Assembly: GCA_034440495.1 (NCBI GenBank)
Contig: JAWXCE010000034.1
Coordinates: forward strand, 4,957 to 68,956
Direction: 5' to 3'
Source of the DNA: JAWXCE01 sp034440495
GTDB taxonomy: Bacteria; Pseudomonadota; Alphaproteobacteria; Rhizobiales; Rhodomicrobiaceae
Length of the DNA: 64,000 bases
Shown: positions 61,332 to 64,000 of the stretch, one piece after another
How the letters are laid out: each line of letters begins with the position of its first letter
Numbering within the stretch: the stretch's first letter is position 1
Made by a program: the position numbers and the translations under genes
Notes under the pieces: generated by a model
What the model saw: only the letters and a program-made list of their open reading frames with translations
Databases searched by the model: none
What the model was told of the DNA's origin: nothing

Positions 61332-63986
61332 TTACTCCGCCGCTACGGCTAACGGCGCGGCGGATTTTATGAGACGGCGGATTTCAGGAATGCACGAACC
61401 GCAGTTCGTGCCCGCCTTGAGCGCCGCGCCTATTGCTTCAACGGAGTTTGCCCCGGAAGCGATGGCGGCAGATAGCTTGGCCACGCCGATCTGAAAACAC
61501 ACGCAAATTGCGGGGCTATCCGCTGCCCCATTTCCCGCTTGACGGCCAGCCATAAGGGCGCGCCGATGCTCAAGAGCAATAAGATCCTGCCCGAACATCC
61601 CCTCAAGTGCGCTCAAAGACGGAAGCGCCGGTGATTTGTCTATAAAAATCAACACCGTAAGCCTGCCCTGCTGCATCAGGGCGAACCGGAACACCCCTGC
61701 TTCGCTATCCTGAAAAGTAATCGCCTCGCCATCGTCAGCAACGCTCCGCTCCCACGCCATCCAGTCATCAGGAGCGGCGGTTAGGGCAAAGTGGGAGGCA
61801 TAGCCAGCGCTTGTTTCAGAGGTTGCCCAATAACAACAATCGCGAAAATTTAGGCGCTGGCGAGATAGGGAGATCCCATAATATCCTGCAGCTTGCGCCG
61901 ATACCCGCGCGGGCGTCGCTTTCGCCTCCGGCTGGCCCGAGAAAGGATCAGTTTTCACATGAATGAGGGCCGACGCTCTCGCCTGTGATGCATTTTCGGC
62001 CGACCAGTGAATGGGCATGAACACGGAACCGCGCTTTTGCCCCAAGCTCACGTTCACCCGCACCACCGCACTGCCGAAGGCTGTCTGAATGCAAGCCAAC
62101 TCACCGTGCTGAACCCCGGTACGCGCCGCATCGTCCGGGTGCAGCTCCGCATACGGCTCGGCAATATGGGTCGATAACCGGGGAGATTTGCCCGTGCGCG
62201 TCATGGTATGCCACTGGTCACGGATGCGGCCCGTGTTCAGCACTAGCGGCCATTCCGTGGATGTGGCGCTCGCCAGTTTCGGCGGAGCGGTTGCGATGAA
62301 CCGCGCTTTGCGCGTCGCGGTGAAAAAATGGCCGTCAGCGAACAGCCGCAGGGTTTGTCCGCCACTGCGAGGCCATGGCCACTGACATGGAGCAAGCGCC
62401 TTGTACTCATCTGGCGTGATAGCGTCGAGCGCTGAAATGTCGAAAGCGCGCCCGCCATGGTTTTCAAAGCCTGAAAGTACGGCGTGCTCGCGGAAAATGT
62501 CGGACGGGCCGCGATAGGAGAATGAGCCACTCCATCCCATGCGCGCGGCGACATCGGACAAGATGCGCCAATCGGCCCTTGCCTCGCCGGCAATAGGCAA
62601 AAACGAGCGCTGACGCGAGATTCGGCGCTCCGAGTTTGTAACCGTGCCGTCCTTCTCTCCCCAAGCGGCGGCCGGTAAACGAACGGGAGCCAGGTTAACG
62701 GTGTCGTTAGAGGCGGCATTTTCGGAGACAACAAACAGCTCCAGCTTTTTCAGCGATGCGGCCACGCGGTCCGCGTCCGGCAAGCTCACAGCCGGGTTCG
62801 TTCCCATTACCCAAAGCGCCTTGATCCGCCCATCGGCGATGGCGTCGAACATTTCAATCGCTTTCAGCCCCTCTCCCGTCACAAGGTTGGGCGCCTGCCA
62901 GAAGCGCGCCACCCGGTCGAGGTCTTCCCTCGAGAAGCCCATATGCGCGGCAAGCATGTTCGCCATGCCGCCCACCTCGCGTCCGCCCATGGCGTTCGGC
63001 TGTCCGGTGAACGATAGTGGACCCGAACCGGGCTTGCCGATGCGCCCCGTCGCCAGATGGCAGTTGAGAATGGCGTTGACCTTGTCCGTGCCTTGCGCCG
63101 ACTGGTTAACGCCCTGACTGTAGCAGGTCACCACGCGCGGCGTTTGCGCAAACCATTCGTAAAATGTCTCAACATCGAAAGCGCTCAGGCCCGTCTCGTC
63201 GGCAACAATGGCCACTTCCGGCGACTGCGCGCGCGCCTCGACCAGCGTTTCAGCAAAGTCCTCGGTATGCTGTTCGATAAAACCCTGATCGAGCGCGCCG
63301 TTGTCGGCCAGCCAGACTAGCAAGCCATTCCACAAATATTGATCCATTCCGGGCGCGATAGAGAGTTGCAGGTCGGCGCCCTCGCTCGTCGCTGTGCGGC
63401 GCGGATCGATATTGACCACGCGCGCGCCGCGCTCCCGCACTTTCTGAATGCGCTGATAGAGGATCGGATGGCACCAAGCCGCGTTCGATCCGGCAAGCAC
63501 GACCAGATCGGCCTCGTCCAGATCCTCATAGCATTGCGGCACAACGTCAGCGCCGAACGCCCGCTTGTGGCCTGCGACGGAGGACGCCATGCACAGCCGC
63601 GAATTTGTGTCTACATGCGGCGTGCCGATGAAGCCTTTGGCCAGCTTGTTGGCCACGTAATAATCCTCGGTGAGCAACTGCCCGGAGAGGTAGAAAGCTA
63701 TGGCGTTTGGGCCGTGTGCTGCGCGAATGCGAGTCACCTCGCCCGCGACATGATCCAGCGCTGTATCCCACTCCACACGCCGCCCGTCGATTTGCGGGTA
63801 AAGTAGCCGACCGTCCAGCCCTAGCGTTTCGCCCAGGGCCGAGCCTTTGGAGCACAGCCGCCCAAAATTGGCCGGGTGATCTGCGTCGCCCTTCGTTTCG
63901 GCGCCGCCAACGCTATCAGGCCGAACAAGCACGCCGCATCCTACTCCACAATAAGGGCACGTAGTGCGTATGGCGGCGGGGGTCAT
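61332..63986 (-). CDS. nasA: Assimilatory nitrate reductase, molybdopterin subunit
   Basis: This 884-residue cytosolic enzyme reduces nitrate to nitrite using bis-MGD and a [4Fe-4S] cluster. The cluster ligands are at the N-terminus (TTCPYCGVGCGVLV, then GRLCSKGSAL). MGD-binding parts include YYVANKLAKGFIGTPHVDTN and VMGTNPAVSLPDADRVAASL. The molybdenum-ligand Cys region is TCYSQGVNQS-type downstream. The C-terminal ~60 residues are a BFD-like [2Fe-2S] domain (ICVCFQIGVAKLSAAIASGA, GTNCGSCIPEIRRL). The preceding minus-strand gene ends in TGATG overlap at 63986, so it is part of a nitrate assimilation operon that continues past the window. Confidence 0.93.
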   Translation of the reverse strand: MTPAAIRTTCPYCGVGCGVLVRPDSVGGAETKGDADHPANFGRLCSKGSALGETLGLDGRLLYPQIDGRRVEWDTALDHVAGEVTRIRAAHGPNAIAFYLSGQLLTEDYYVANKLAKGFIGTPHVDTNSRLCMASSVAGHKRAFGADVVPQCYEDLDEADLVVLAGSNAAWCHPILYQRIQKVRERGARVVNIDPRRTATSEGADLQLSIAPGMDQYLWNGLLVWLADNGALDQGFIEQHTEDFAETLVEARAQSPEVAIVADETGLSAFDVETFYEWFAQTPRVVTCYSQGVNQSAQGTDKVNAILNCHLATGRIGKPGSGPLSFTGQPNAMGGREVGGMANMLAAHMGFSREDLDRVARFWQAPNLVTGEGLKAIEMFDAIADGRIKALWVMGTNPAVSLPDADRVAASLKKLELFVVSENAASNDTVNLAPVRLPAAAWGEKDGTVTNSERRISRQRSFLPIAGEARADWRILSDVAARMGWSGSFSYRGPSDIFREHAVLSGFENHGGRAFDISALDAITPDEYKALAPCQWPWPRSGGQTLRLFADGHFFTATRKARFIATAPPKLASATSTEWPLVLNTGRIRDQWHTMTRTGKSPRLSTHIAEPYAELHPDDAARTGVQHGELACIQTAFGSAVVRVNVSLGQKRGSVFMPIHWSAENASQARASALIHVKTDPFSGQPEAKATPARVSAQAAGYYGISLSRQRLNFRDCCYWATSETSAGYASHFALTAAPDDWMAWERSVADDGEAITFQDSEAGVFRFALMQQGRLTVLIFIDKSPALPSLSALEGMFGQDLIALEHRRALMAGRQAGNGAADSPAICVCFQIGVAKLSAAIASGANSVEAIGAALKAGTNCGSCIPEIRRLIKSAAPLAVAAE

Positions 63987-64000
63987 CAGTACACATCCGC

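Overview
The window looks like chromosomal DNA of an alphaproteobacterium, most likely of the Hyphomicrobiales (Rhizobiales). The evidence is gene content and order. One block runs isoaspartyl methyltransferase, TolC, PopZ/DUF2497, valS. Another runs dgt, argS, SPOR-domain protein, nagZ, scpA, scpB. There is also a bactofilin, and a LexA box of the alphaproteobacterial direct-repeat type (GTTC-N7-GTTC). Genes are dense, mostly GC-rich, and often overlap by 4 bases. No species can be named from the sequence alone.

Positions 1-8650 carry envelope and metabolic genes: the start of a Ppx/GppA phosphatase, an M15 peptidase, an MHYT membrane protein, a rhodanese/ElyC-like/PEP-mutase-family cluster, a triple-SH3 protein, a coiled-coil secreted protein and a polysaccharide deacetylase. 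Positions 8900-13675 are a decaying signalling locus. A large membrane-anchored protein, a histidine kinase and a FixJ/LuxR-type regulator stand in a row, and all three are broken by frameshifts or in-frame TGA stops.

Positions from about 13680 to 27313 form an integrated mobilizable island abutting the 3' end of tRNA-Leu(GAG). It has mobC and a MOB-type relaxase, ParDE with a palindromic operator, an orphan ParD with a truncated ParE, a Fic protein, IS110 debris, degraded genes, a GC-rich hairpin region resembling a transfer origin, and a serine recombinase operon with a LexA box inside its promoter. The recombinase has a stop at codon 34, so the island is probably stranded. No type IV secretion genes are present.

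Positions 27314-40260 hold lipB, a compact operon of one sulfatase and three tandem sulfotransferases, an acyl-CoA carboxylase beta subunit, a DUF6883/DUF4926 pair, a cyclic-nucleotide-binding/CPBP fusion, a GT61-type glycosyltransferase, a small KGG-like protein next to a spore-photoproduct-lyase-like radical SAM protein, tRNA-Asn and tRNA-Cys. Positions 40380-63986 are core chromosome: pcm-like, tolC, popZ, valS (with an AT-richer central patch), ilvD, a Sel1 protein, xth, erpA, dgt, argS, SPOR protein, nagZ, scpAB, CPBP, bactofilin and an assimilatory nitrate reductase.

The clearest leads are the SOS-controlled but broken island recombinase with its candidate oriT, the sulfatase/triple-sulfotransferase operon, the mosaic valS, and the cNMP-binding membrane protease-like fusion. 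No CRISPR array or rRNA was seen.
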